Source of the DNA: CAZOEL01 sp964578835
GTDB lineage: Bacteria; Desulfobacterota; Syntrophobacteria; Syntrophobacterales; Syntrophobacteraceae
Reading direction: 5' to 3'
Assembly: GCA_964578835.1 (NCBI GenBank)
Contig: CAZOEL010000027.1
Coordinates: 1-64,000 of the forward strand
Length of the DNA: 64,000 nucleotides
A program made the position numbers and the translations under genes. The notes under the pieces were generated by a model. It saw only the letters and a list, made by a program, of their open reading frames with translations. It was not told the DNA's origin and made no database searches. Positions 7,623 to 15,951 of this stretch are shown here, piece by piece. Position 1 is the first letter of the stretch. Each line of letters starts with the position of its first letter.

Positions 7623-8128
7623 GAACCCCGCTCCGCATAGAAAAGTTAGATCGAGCTCACGCGGTTGAAGAATTCACCTGCGGCCAGCCTGAACTTGACC
7701 GATTCCTCATTCGTCATGCGTTGCAAGCACAGCAAGCGAGCTCTTCTCAAACCTATGTTGGCGTAAGTGGCGCGACAGTTGTCGGATACTACACGATTGT
7801 CGCGGGCTAGGTTCGGCGCGACGAGGCGCCTGAGCGCGTTGTCAAAGGGATGCCGCGTCATCCGATACCGTTGCTAATTCTGGCGCGCCTGGCCGTGCAT
7901 AGCGCCTGGCAGAGCCGTGGCATCGGCGCCTGTCTGCTTCTGGACGCCTTGGGGCGCACACTGCAAGTTGCCGATATTGTCGGGGTGCGTTCGCTTGCCG
8001 TTCATGCAAAAGACGATGCTGCCGCAGCGTTTTACCGGCACTTTGGATTCGCGCCGTCGCCCACCGATAGCCGGCATCTTTTTATGTTGATCAAAGACAT
8101 TCGCGCCGCAACTGGCAATAGCCAATAA
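7619..8128 (+). pseudogene. TacT-type GNAT acetyltransferase toxin, interrupted by an amber codon
   Basis: The 170-codon frame (GTG start overlapping the antitoxin stop) reads as one GNAT toxin of normal length: CGQPELDRFL near the start, VVGYYTIVAG, then LARLAVHSAWQSRGIGACLL (acetyl-CoA site, QSRGIG) and AAAFYRHFGF. A single TAG at 7808-7810, codon 64, replaces what in relatives is usually Glu (G-E-V-R). Everything after it remains open to the expected end, so the mutation looks recent. Suppression of the amber codon, for example by pyrrolysine, cannot be excluded from the window. Confidence 0.8.
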
Positions 8129-8337
8129 AGAGGGGGCAGTTCAATTATATTCCTTCGCTTTGCCATCGCTCAAAGCTTTTGTGACATTGGCAGCCCCGGT
8201 CCATGACGCCACTCTGACCCGGTGAGAGGATCATGCTCACGAAGGGACGTTCACCTTGGGCTGATGAAAATCAGGGCAGGAATTCCCTGAAATGGACCAT
8301 CACTTTCTTCCGGCTTTTGTGCATCACTGCCCTTCGA

Positions 8338-8501
8338 GCCCCAAAGGGGCGCAACAGCATAGCCCGGGGCAACGCCCCGGGTGCGGGACAAAGCCCCCTC
8401 AACACAAGCCCTGTAAGGGCGGGATAACTCATCAATTGGTTGTTGCGCCCTTTCAGGGCTCTAACGCTCAATTGGAATGCTTCCTACCCAGGGCGTTGCC
8501 C
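8338..8501. repeat. Mosaic palindromic repeat, copy 4, left part
   Basis: Left three quarters of a fourth copy, cut by the IS element in the right GGGCGTTGCCC arm; it continues at 10082-10122. Bases 8129-8337 hold no supported gene. Confidence 0.85.
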
Positions 8502-10081
8502 CATAGGCTTCAAGCTAAGCATAATATATAGATGTATTAATGATTTAGGTTGGATTCGCGGGAAGCGAAAGGAACTGATAGTGGTTATGGTGAAGTAAGG
8601 AAACCTCTATTTTCAAAGGAACTTCACCATGACCACTATGATTGAATCGTACCACAATAATATAAGGCATTTTTTCAAGGAAGCAGCGGAAAGAGAAGCC
8701 AGGAAGCACAAATTCGTACAGAGGGAATCGAAGATAGGGGGGAGCCTCTTTCTTCAAGGTCTGGTCTGGGGAGTGTATCTGTTTGGACAAATCACTTTAG
8801 CCGGGCTTGGAGGAATCATAGAAAAACTTCATCCCGGTGTTTCGGTAAGCGATCAGGGGCTCGACCAGAGGTTCAACGAAAAAGCCGTAGCCTTTATGAA
8901 AGCTATGTTTGCCACGGCATTGCAGCTGAGCCCGGGGCTTTCCGCGGATCTATTACCGGTTCTCAGCTTTTTTAGTGCTGTCTACATTCTCGATAGCAGC
9001 TCGGTTGCATTTCCAGAAAGCTTACAGGAAGTCTTTCCTGGCTGTGGTGGTAGTGGCTCCAAGGCTGCTGCCAAGGTCTTTCTCCTTCTCGATTGGCTCA
9101 AGGGAAGCTATGAGGCTGTAAGGATTGAAAATGGCAGACAACCCGACCAGAACATGGGAGGCCACTTCCTGGCAGGAAGAGTGAAGGGGGCATTGTGGCT
9201 TTTCGATTTGGGATTCTGGAGCCTTGAGTTCCTGAAAGGGATTGCGGATAAAGGCAGCTTCTTTCTCACTCGTCTTCAGGGAGGTGTGAGCCTGGCTGTG
9301 AGGGAAGCGGCAGGGGTGGTCAAGCTGGATTTGGATCTGTTGCTGAGCAAGGCGTGTGAAGGAATCTTCGAGATAGATGTGCTATTGGGGGCAAAGGATA
9401 GAGTAGCGAGCAGACTCATCTGTATCCGGATGCCTGAAGAGGTAGCCAATGAGAGGAGACGCAAGGCAAAGGCGAAGGCAAAAAAACAGGGCAGGACCAT
9501 GGACCGTAAGACTCTCGATAGACTCGACTGGGGTCTTTACGTAACCAATGCCCCAAAGGAATGGCTTTCTACCGAGGCAGTCGGGATAGTCTACCGAATC
9601 AGATGGGCGGTGGAGTTGGCATTTAAACTGACAAAAACGGATGCAGCCCTGGACAAGACATACAGCGAGAAGAAGGATAGAGTACTTTGTGAGTTCTATG
9701 CCAGGCTGATCAGTCTGTGTTTATTTCAAGCCTTGATGGCTTTGTTCGATGGTAAGACACTTAGCAAGCCCAAGGCATGGAGGCGAATGGGAGATGATTT
9801 GCTCGGCTTGGGGAAAGCCATTCAGAGGGGGAGAGGGCTCTCAGAGCTAAGAGCTCTCCTCTCCTATCTGGACAGACATTCGAAAAGATCAAAGAGGAAA
9901 CGATACCCTTCAACTTTTCAAAGAATCGCCGAGGCGGAGCAGAGCTCGATCATCAGGGAAATGGTCAACCCTGTCACCTTCCTTAAGATGCTGAAAGATG
10001 GCGCAACAATCGTACATAAATACTTTTTTGTTGAATACTGCGCAGTCAAAGGGCTCGTGACGGCTTAGCTTGAAGCCTATG
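8502..10081 (+). mobile_element. Intact IS4-family insertion sequence
   Basis: A 1580-bp element with perfect 19-bp terminal inverted repeats: CATAGGCTTCAAGCTAAGC at 8502-8520 and its complement at 10063-10081. It is flanked by an 11-bp target duplication, GGGCGTTGCCC, at 8491-8501 and 10082-10092. It interrupts a mosaic palindromic repeat, using the palindromic arm as target. One transposase gene fills it. Long target duplications (10-13 bp) are usual in IS4 subgroups. Confidence 0.95.
8629..10068 (+). CDS. IS4-family transposase
   Basis: A 479-residue DDE transposase. The C-terminal signature Y-(2)-R-(3)-E-(6)-K is present as YRIRWAVELAFKLTK; candidate catalytic Asp residues are in VYILDSSSVAFP and in the segment around EIDVLLGAKDR. 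Length is normal for the family and the frame is uninterrupted. The stop codon falls inside the right inverted repeat. An AAAGGA site precedes the ATG. Confidence 0.95.
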   Translation: MTTMIESYHNNIRHFFKEAAEREARKHKFVQRESKIGGSLFLQGLVWGVYLFGQITLAGLGGIIEKLHPGVSVSDQGLDQRFNEKAVAFMKAMFATALQLSPGLSADLLPVLSFFSAVYILDSSSVAFPESLQEVFPGCGGSGSKAAAKVFLLLDWLKGSYEAVRIENGRQPDQNMGGHFLAGRVKGALWLFDLGFWSLEFLKGIADKGSFFLTRLQGGVSLAVREAAGVVKLDLDLLLSKACEGIFEIDVLLGAKDRVASRLICIRMPEEVANERRRKAKAKAKKQGRTMDRKTLDRLDWGLYVTNAPKEWLSTEAVGIVYRIRWAVELAFKLTKTDAALDKTYSEKKDRVLCEFYARLISLCLFQALMALFDGKTLSKPKAWRRMGDDLLGLGKAIQRGRGLSELRALLSYLDRHSKRSKRKRYPSTFQRIAEAEQSSIIREMVNPVTFLKMLKDGATIVHKYFFVEYCAVKGLVTA

Positions 10082-10122
10082 GGGCGTTGCCCCGGGCTAT
10101 GGTATTGCGCCCCTTTGGGGCT
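10082..10122. repeat. Mosaic palindromic repeat, copy 4, right part
   Basis: Remaining right arm of copy 4: GGGCGTTGCCCCGGGCTATGG, then TATTGCGCCCCTTTGGGGCT. Joining it to 8338-8501 and removing one target duplication rebuilds a full copy. Confidence 0.85.
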
Positions 10123-10139
10123 CAAGAACCGGAAGAAGA

Positions 10140-10413
10140 CGATGCTTCCACCTTGTCCTACTTTCATCATCCCACGTTCACGCTCCTTACCGTCAGTAAG
10201 AAAGATCTTGGAGGGAATAGCACGGTTTATATCAAATCCGACATGGACCTTGGCTTTCTTCGGACTGTCCCTGTAGTTAGCCCAGTACATGGAAAGCACA
10301 GCCCGGATGAACGAGCTGTCGATTCCCACTAACTCTCCAAGAATTGGTTTTAAAAGTTCATCAAAAGTAGGTGCTGTGCACCCTGGGGCATCAGGACAGA
10401 ATGTTCGCGGCAT
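10140..10413 (-). pseudogene. N-terminal fragment of a different IS4-like transposase
   Basis: Minus-strand translation from 10413 reads MPRTFCPDAPGCTAPTFDEL, then SSFIRAVLSMYWANYRDSPK and KAKVHVGFDINRAIPSKIFL, the N-terminal half of an IS4-type transposase with its first catalytic Asp region (VGFDINRAIPSK). It stops being transposase-like after LTDGKERE, where copy 4 of the mosaic repeat begins. The rest of the gene is missing, so this is a relic of an older insertion, unrelated in sequence to the intact element next to it. Confidence 0.65.
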
Positions 10414-11191
10414 CTTATTAAGTCCTTATAATTATAGGGTTTTGCGAAAAGCGCCACGATCCGCACCTGCATTGGAATGTCAAGTGAGAAAATGATTCAA
10501 TTCACTGGTTTTTAACATTTTATTTCCGATCTATATTATGCAATTTCCTAACCGGACATCACTGCCAAAAAGAAGGAAAATGGACCATTTTTCACCGCCT
10601 AAAGTGGCGGGAATGCTCGCCGCCCTTTTTGCCATTCATCCTCGCCGTCGTTGATAGTCCAGCAACGACAGAGTGATAATTCAAGACCAGACCCCTTTTT
10701 CATCTAATTTGACAGTCCGCCTGAGGCATGTTTATCTGGCGAGAAACCGCTGAAGCTCAAGAGTTGCTATTTGCATGAAGAGTGGACGCACCCTCCCCAC
10801 AACCTTCCTTAGCTACCTTGACAGTCATCGATTCCAGAACGAACTCCGGCAGTCACCTCCCCCAGCGCTAGTTGAGACTACATACCCGCGAAAAGCGTCG
10901 GAATTCCTTACACTCTTCGATCAAACGAAAGTTCTTATGATAAATCAAGCACTTTCAGTCGGAATCACTGATAGCATGACATTGTAGCGTCGAATTCTTT
11001 TACACTTGCAACTCATAGCGCGTGATCATCTTTTTATGAGTTAGCCATTGTATTCACGGGAGCCACACATTTTATTGCAAATCGTCCTTAGCTCACCGGT
11101 TCGCTGCTGCTTGATTTTAGCACGTCTGCCGATCATTCCATCTTCTGCGGCCACAAAGCGAAAAGCTAAACGGCTAGGTTATCGTTGATGA
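10414..11191. other. Intergenic region, no supported gene
   Basis: About 780 bases without a convincing coding frame; a 70-codon frame at 10775-10987 lacks a ribosome site and protein-like features. The phrase GTGATAATTCAAGACCAGACCCC near 10670 recurs near 12274 and is of a type often found as scattered repeat debris. Confidence 0.5.
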
Positions 11192-11207
11192 TGGTATTAT
11201 GTTTGCA
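11192..11207 (+). promoter_or_regulatory. Sigma-54 promoter of PEP-CTERM gene 1
   Basis: TGGTATTATGTTTGCA has GG and GC exactly ten bases apart and the TTTGCA of a -12 element. Predicted start of transcription is about 70 bases before the ATG at 11290. PrsR, encoded at 19723-21087, is the likely activator. Confidence 0.7.
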
Positions 11208-11289
11208 CTACTTTATTATCGCCGAAGCATCAATTCGTCATACTATGCTTATAAAAGCGATATTTTTATTGCAAACAAAGGAGATCAAC

Positions 11290-12000
11290 ATGATGAAACC
11301 AAAATTCAGAGCGTTCGCATTCTTAGGCCTTTTTTCCATCTTCGTATTTTCCTTCTGCTGTTCTCCGGCGTTAGCCACTCCAATTCAGATAGGCGCGGTG
11401 ACTCCAGCTTGGGATGCCCCGATTGTTAACGCTAGTTTTACGGGACTACACTCCGGTTCGGTTTATGCCAAATACTCATTATCGTTTACCGGATCAAACG
11501 ATCCCTTTTGGACAAACGGAACATACGGAGCTTTCTGCGTCGAAGCAAAATTTGAAAGTAAATTCGACCCTGGATATATTTACAGCGTTGGCGACGGACT
11601 CCAAATAAGCGAGCTTGGTTATTTGAGGGCCGCTTACCTGATAGACAATTACATAAATACTGCTATGAATAATTCGTATGCTTGGGCCGCCCTGCAAGTC
11701 GCCATTTGGGAGGTCGTGCTCGGTAACAATTTCACTTACAACTCCGGCCTAAAAAATAGTGGCTGGGAGGATGACGCATATGCTTGGATTACAGAAGCTA
11801 ATACGATTGGTTCCTATACGCCCAAGAACTACTTGATCGCCGTCATTAGCGACGAAGATAAAGATCCGACCCAGTCTTCCGGCAATCAAGACTATATGAT
11901 ATACAAGACCGCCCCCGTACCGGAGCCTGCAACGCTTCTCCTTTTCGGAGCCGGTTTGGCGGGGTTGGCGCTCATGAGATTTAGGAAGAAATCGAGATAG
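11290..12000 (+). CDS. PEP-CTERM protein with a possible Cys-Gln thioester domain
   Basis: A 236-residue secreted protein: signal peptide (residues 1-29, ending PALA-T), a 180-residue outer domain and a PEP-CTERM sorting tag (VPEP 210-213, hydrophobic LLLFGAGLAGLALM, basic end RFRKKSR) for XrtA processing. The start is set by AAAGGAGA seven bases before the ATG; a longer upstream frame lacks a site. The outer domain has FCV with Cys83 and LQVAIW with Gln136, the pair of motifs that forms an internal thioester in TED/TQXA surface proteins. That reading is inference. Transcribed alone, with a sigma-54 element upstream and a terminator downstream. Confidence 0.9.
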   Translation: MMKPKFRAFAFLGLFSIFVFSFCCSPALATPIQIGAVTPAWDAPIVNASFTGLHSGSVYAKYSLSFTGSNDPFWTNGTYGAFCVEAKFESKFDPGYIYSVGDGLQISELGYLRAAYLIDNYINTAMNNSYAWAALQVAIWEVVLGNNFTYNSGLKNSGWEDDAYAWITEANTIGSYTPKNYLIAVISDEDKDPTQSSGNQDYMIYKTAPVPEPATLLLFGAGLAGLALMRFRKKSR

Positions 12001-12068
12001 AATGTAAGAGCTTCAGCGATATCTGCAGGAAATCGCCGAAGGGACTTGAATGCCGGTAAACAGAAAAT

Positions 12069-12090
12069 GGGGGAGAGACGCTCCCCCTTT
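12069..12090 (+). terminator. Rho-independent terminator of PEP-CTERM gene 1
   Basis: Perfect 7-bp stem GGGGGAG / CTCCCCC with a five-base loop, followed by TTT. Confidence 0.8.
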
Positions 12091-12293
12091 CACCATTTCA
12101 CCAGACCCTTTATCGAGCATCTTTTCATTGTACTGCATCTCCCCAACCTGCCAAGCTCCGTCAGATTCAAACCTTACCCTTCCAGCGAAATGATCTCAAT
12201 CCAAAGAGCATAGGTGAGCTATTGAATTATCACTTTATTCTCCCTACTCGCGAGGAGAGCCCGTTCGTGGAAAAGTGATAATTCAAGACCTGA

Positions 12294-12654
12294 CCCCTGC
12301 ATTGCTTCTGCGAAGAATGCGGGCTATATTCTCCGCAGGAGGCGCGTAGAGTAAGCATATTCATTCATGAAAGAATAGATTGGCCAAGATTCCGTTGGGA
12401 TCATGAGAGGTTAAGCGCACGGCTTGCCGCCGTGCGGCACAGGCAGGGACGGCTGATAGGGCGAATGGAAGCAATGGGATTTTCGCTTCGTGCTGAAGCC
12501 GTTCTACACACCCTCACGCTGGACGTTCTAAAATCATCCGAAATCGAAGGAGAAATACTCGATAAGGAGCAAGTGCGATCCTCCATCGCTCGGCGTCTTG
12601 GCATCAATATCGGCACAGCGGCGCCTGTGAGCAGAAACATAGAAGGCGTGGTTG
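12294..12654 (+). pseudogene. Truncated second copy of the fic gene
   Basis: Collinear with 4230-4590 at a constant offset of 8064 bases with only scattered changes. The ATG has become GTA, the -10 box TATAAT has become TATATT and one arm of the operator-like inverted repeat is damaged (CTGCGAAGA). Only about the first 100 codons remain, up to EGVV, including the SSEIEGE inhibitory motif but not the catalytic HPFEDGNGR motif. It ends abruptly in unrelated sequence, so it cannot make an active enzyme. Confidence 0.9.
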
Positions 12655-13361
12655 CATTTTCATCCCCTGTTTTGCTCTGGGACACGCCTAGAAGCTCCCT
12701 AACGAGAGCGGCAGGTTGTTTCGGATCCAAAGCTAAAGAGAAAGAAGGGCCTTGTTGATCAGAAGATGGCCGCCTCATCTTTGGATCATCGGCTGACACT
12801 CTCCTTTACCCGCCACTTCTTTCGCCTCTCCATGGATACATACATGTTAATATTACTGAGTTTATTGGTTTTCACAATGTTGTCTATAAGCTCTACGTTG
12901 ATTTCTAAAGCTGGTTTTCTTTTCTTATCGAAATCCGACTGCGGCATCACCGTAAGTTTCGACTTGGACAGCCCACTAGACTTTTTCCATTTTGTTCTTC
13001 GCAGACTGAGTCGATAAACCCGAAGGCCCTTTGGGGTTTTCGCATCGCTGTGTCTTTGCCCCTGGAGTTTTTTGCATGCCCGGTGAAAAGGGTGACATGC
13101 AAAAAAATTATAGCAAAATCATAATAATATCAACAAAACGCTGGACCATATTGGCCTAACCGGCCTGATATGGTTAATAGAGCCCATGATCGGAATGGAC
13201 CTTTGATGGCTCGATCCCGTTCCCTCATTGAAATAGAAAGGTTCAAAAGCTGCATAGTTCTACGAGAGAAAGGCGAAATCGTCAAACCACAAAAACTTGA
13301 TCATCGAGGTAGAGGACTTGCTTTTCCTAATGAACAGCACCATGCCGGACGCACGACAAGA
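12655..13361. other. Accessory region, no supported gene
   Basis: Bases 12655-12800 read on the minus strand as protein-like sequence (FSLALDPKQPAALVRELL) that may be a remnant of a mobile-element gene, not identified. An imperfect hairpin lies at 13015-13039. A 252-base plus-strand frame at 12766-13017 has no ribosome site and is not called. Confidence 0.4.
13068..13106. repeat. 11-bp perfect inverted repeat
   Basis: TTTTTTGCATG (13068-13078) and CATGCAAAAAA (13096-13106) around a 17-base loop. The T and A tracts make it usable as a bidirectional terminator; it could also be the edge of a lost element. Confidence 0.5.
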
Positions 13362-13393
13362 AAGAGGCAGATCCATTCCGGACGCTGCCTCTT
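13362..13393 (-). terminator. Terminator of PEP-CTERM gene 2
   Basis: Perfect 9-bp stem AAGAGGCAG (13362-13370) and CTGCCTCTT (13385-13393) lying 31 bases after the stop of the minus-strand PEP-CTERM gene, followed on that strand by TTCTTGT. Confidence 0.7.
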
Positions 13394-13424
13394 CTATTAG
13401 CATATATTGGTGGCCGATCAAATA

Positions 13425-14009
13425 TTAGAGGTTTGCTCTCTTCCTAAGTTTCCTCGCGCCTACCAATCCTAAAAGGCCAGAACCAAGAAGCAGAAGCGTC
13501 GAAGGTTCGGGAACTGGCTGACTACCCAACGAACCAAGATGACTAAGTTTCCCAATTTCTAGGATTGAATATCCACCAACTTGTTGCAGATTTATCACGG
13601 CCCAATCATACGATTCAATGTTATCGTACAAGGCCCAGAGCTGAGTTGGAGTTTGACCTTTTCCGGGGGTAAGATTTCCGGTCTTAATGTAAAAATACTC
13701 AGGTTGGATTGGAGGTTGGAGCGCGCCAAAGTTAAACGCATATACATTTTGAGTATCAGTCGACTGCCAGTTCCAGTCTCCGTCGTCCTTTTCAGTTTTT
13801 GTTAAATCGGCGACCACAAAGTCCGTACCAAGAACCGAATTAACCCAATCGATCTCCCCTTGATCACCGGAGTTTGTAAGAGTAGTAGTCGTGGCTCGAA
13901 GATTATCTACTGCTCCTAGATTAATCGAGCCGATCATTACGGCATGCACCGGGTTTATAGTTAATAAGAAACACAGCGCCAAAAAACTTAAGATAAAATT
14001 TCTTTTCAT
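13425..14009 (-). CDS. PEP-CTERM protein
   Basis: A 194-residue secreted protein: signal peptide (residues 1-23, MKRNFILSFL...PVHA), an outer domain of about 140 residues (DQGEIDWVNSVLGTDF, WALYDNIESYDWAVINLQQ), and a PEP-CTERM tag (VPEPSTLLLLGSGLLGL then RKLRKRANL). The domain resembles the small PEP-CTERM proteins found with exopolysaccharide loci; its exact role is unknown. The start at 14009 is chosen for the GGAGAG site just before it. Single gene with its own sigma-54 element and terminator. Confidence 0.9.
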   Translation of the reverse strand: MKRNFILSFLALCFLLTINPVHAVMIGSINLGAVDNLRATTTTLTNSGDQGEIDWVNSVLGTDFVVADLTKTEKDDGDWNWQSTDTQNVYAFNFGALQPPIQPEYFYIKTGNLTPGKGQTPTQLWALYDNIESYDWAVINLQQVGGYSILEIGKLSHLGSLGSQPVPEPSTLLLLGSGLLGLVGARKLRKRANL

Positions 14010-14063
14010 TTCGCTCTCCTTATTCAAACGAGGTAAATGGAAACCCAATAAATTGTATAGTTA

Positions 14064-14079
14064 TGCAAGAGTCACGCCA
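14064..14079 (-). promoter_or_regulatory. Sigma-54 promoter of PEP-CTERM gene 2
   Basis: On the minus strand the site reads TGGCGTGACTCTTGCA, with GG and GC ten bases apart and TTGCA at -12. The start of transcription would be about 45 bases before the ATG. Confidence 0.75.
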
Positions 14080-14691
14080 CGCAATAAACAGAAAAACCTA
14101 TGCGTTGATCATATCGATAAGATATTAACTTCACTATAATTTTTGTTTACCTTGATCAAAAGTCCAGAAGTGAAAGCTGCCTGGAATTACATTTGGAGCT
14201 TTATCAACTGTAAGAAATTTTTACACATCAGAAGCGAAAAAGGTCTAGGGGGGAATCAAACTCTTGATTACAGCCTTTTTCCGATGCCGGAGGAAACCTG
14301 TAAGGTAATCCGACACTATTTCCTTTGGGTACTCAGGGCCTGAGGGACGTCCGTGAGTCCTTGAGGACACTCTGAACTTATTACTCGATGTTCAGGTTTT
14401 TCGCCCGGTATAGCATCTATGCGGGTTTACAACGGGAGTAACCAGGCAATTGAAAGATGGTAGATCGGCGCTGTGCCTGCATTCTCCTTTTCTCCATGTC
14501 GGCACCCATCTGAAAAACTTGGACATCGAGTATTAGGCTTTATTCCGATTGAACTACAGCCTCAATGGGCTGAGAGAAAGGAGCGGCCAACTCGGCGGAA
14601 GCATGACCTTCCGTTGGTTCTCTCAGTAGATCAGAGAACAATTCGCCTATATCTTCCAAATGTTTGATATTAGGTTATACTGCATCTTTCA
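14080..14691. other. Region without a gene, with a dispersed ~24-bp repeat
   Basis: No supported coding frame. AAAAACTTGGACATCGAGTA begins at 14513; an inverted copy (TACTCGATGTTCAGGTTTTT) is at 14382-14401 and a third copy at 6077-6100. The two local copies face each other across about 110 bases, as the ends of a lost small element might. Confidence 0.45.
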
Positions 14692-15040
14692 ATGAAAGAA
14701 GATGCAGTGATGAAGAGTTTACGTTTTGAGAGCATTCGCAACCGCTTGGCCGATGTGGTGGGCCCTAACCAGCCTCAGCCCCAAAGCCTTTTCGACCTTG
14801 TTGCCACAATCAAGCTCGCAGCTCGCTTGGTTAAAGCCATCAACCGCTGGTACGATAACGCCCCTGATCGTGACAGGGTTCGATCCCGTCTCTACTACTG
14901 GTACCGAAGAGTATGGGAATCAGGACTTTCGGAGCTCAAGGATGTTTCCGACATGATCCGCAACTGGCAAGAGGAGATCCTCAACTATTTTCTGGATCAT
15001 CTGACCAATGGCGCCACGGAAGGGCTCAACACGAAAACTC
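14692..15040 (+). pseudogene. ISL3-family transposase remnant
   Basis: The frame reads a C-terminal transposase segment: ISDMIRNWQEEILNYF-like sequence (DMIRNWQEEILNYFLDHL) followed by TNGATEGLNTK, the well-known ending of ISL3-family transposases before their last catalytic part. N-terminal zinc finger and most of the catalytic core are absent, and the sequence breaks off at about 15040, directly joining a reversed fragment of a sigma-54 activator. Both pieces were truncated at the same junction. Confidence 0.7.
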
Positions 15041-15495
15041 TATCGCACTCACCGCTTGCTTCGTAAAGCCCGTAACCTTCTTTTTCATCTCGGCTGAGTA
15101 TTTTTGGAGCAGAACTTTGGCCAAAAGCGGAATATCACCTTCCCTGTTCCGAAGTGGAGGTAGGCTTAAGACAACGATCCCGAGGCGAAAGTATAGGTCC
15201 TCGCGGAATCGGCCCTCTGCAAGGGCTGTCTTCATGTCGGCGTTCGTAGCGGAAACCACGCGGACGTCCACAATGGTTTCCCTCTTCCCTCCAAGCCGCA
15301 TGTATTTCTGCTCCTAAAGAAAGCGAAGAAGCTGTACCTGAAGCTATAAAGGTAGATCGCCTATCTCATCCAGGAACAGCGTGCCGCCATCTGCCACCTC
15401 AATGCACCCCCTCTGATGGGCATAAGCTCCGATGAATGCGCCCTTATCGTGTCCAAAGAGCTCACTTTCAAGTAAATTCTCAGGAATAGCGCTAC
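15041..15495 (-). pseudogene. PrsR-like sigma-54 activator fragment
   Basis: Minus-strand translation gives the middle of an NtrC-type AAA+ domain: AIPENLLESELFGHDKGAF, GGTLFLDEIGDLPL, then MRLGGKRETIVDVRVVSATN and FREDLYFRLGIVVLSLPPLR. It is close to the equivalent part of PrsR (19723-21087). Two TAG codons interrupt it (after GDLPL and after LLRFL), and the sigma-54 contact motif GAFTGA has become GAFIGA. Receiver and helix-turn-helix parts are missing. The ISL3 remnant joins its end. Confidence 0.85.
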
Positions 15496-15951
15496 TGTCC
15501 CTTGACGCTCAACGGAATTGACCCGTATATGCTCAGTTTTTTAACCCATTGATTCTCTAGCACATATTCTGACAAAGTGCTTGACTGACAATGCCTCTTC
15601 TGATAATAGGATCAAATCTGTTTCTTCTGCCATGGGATGTACATCGTTGGCGCGCGCCAACACGCAAGGCAGCACATGATGCAACCATCCGAGGTTATTA
15701 TTTTTATCTAAGCAAAGCCAACAAGTAGATTCAGATTGCATGGGCAAGCTTCCTAAGAAGAGCCAGTTGTACTTCCCCCACATTCTAGTGGAGTTGCCAG
15801 AACTCGCCTTTGGATCACTGGATGCTGCGCACCGTCTGGGTCAGCAGTTATCGTGAGCATAAAAGGGTCAGTTTTCTTTAGCGTTGAGGCTAGTCCTTGA
15901 TACTCTTGAATTTCAGGAACTCTTTCAAGTCTTCATAATAGGAGTAGGAGA
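15496..15951. other. Region without a supported gene
   Basis: No convincing coding sequence; a minus-strand frame at 15541-15783 has no ribosome site. TGGATCACTGGATGCT at 15811-15826 has sigma-54 spacing but poor consensus match and is not called. Confidence 0.4.

Noticed and set aside
10775..10987. 70-codon frame in the intergenic region before PEP-CTERM gene 1
   Set aside because: No ribosome site or recognisable features; consistent with chance.
12766..13017. 83-codon plus-strand frame
   Set aside because: No ribosome site, no protein-like domain; the same DNA reads as mobile-element-like sequence on the other strand.
15811..15826. Sigma-54-like site TGGATCACTGGATGCT before the GH42-like gene
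   Set aside because: Correct GG/GC spacing but poor match at both boxes, and it lies about 140 bases before the ATG in decayed DNA.
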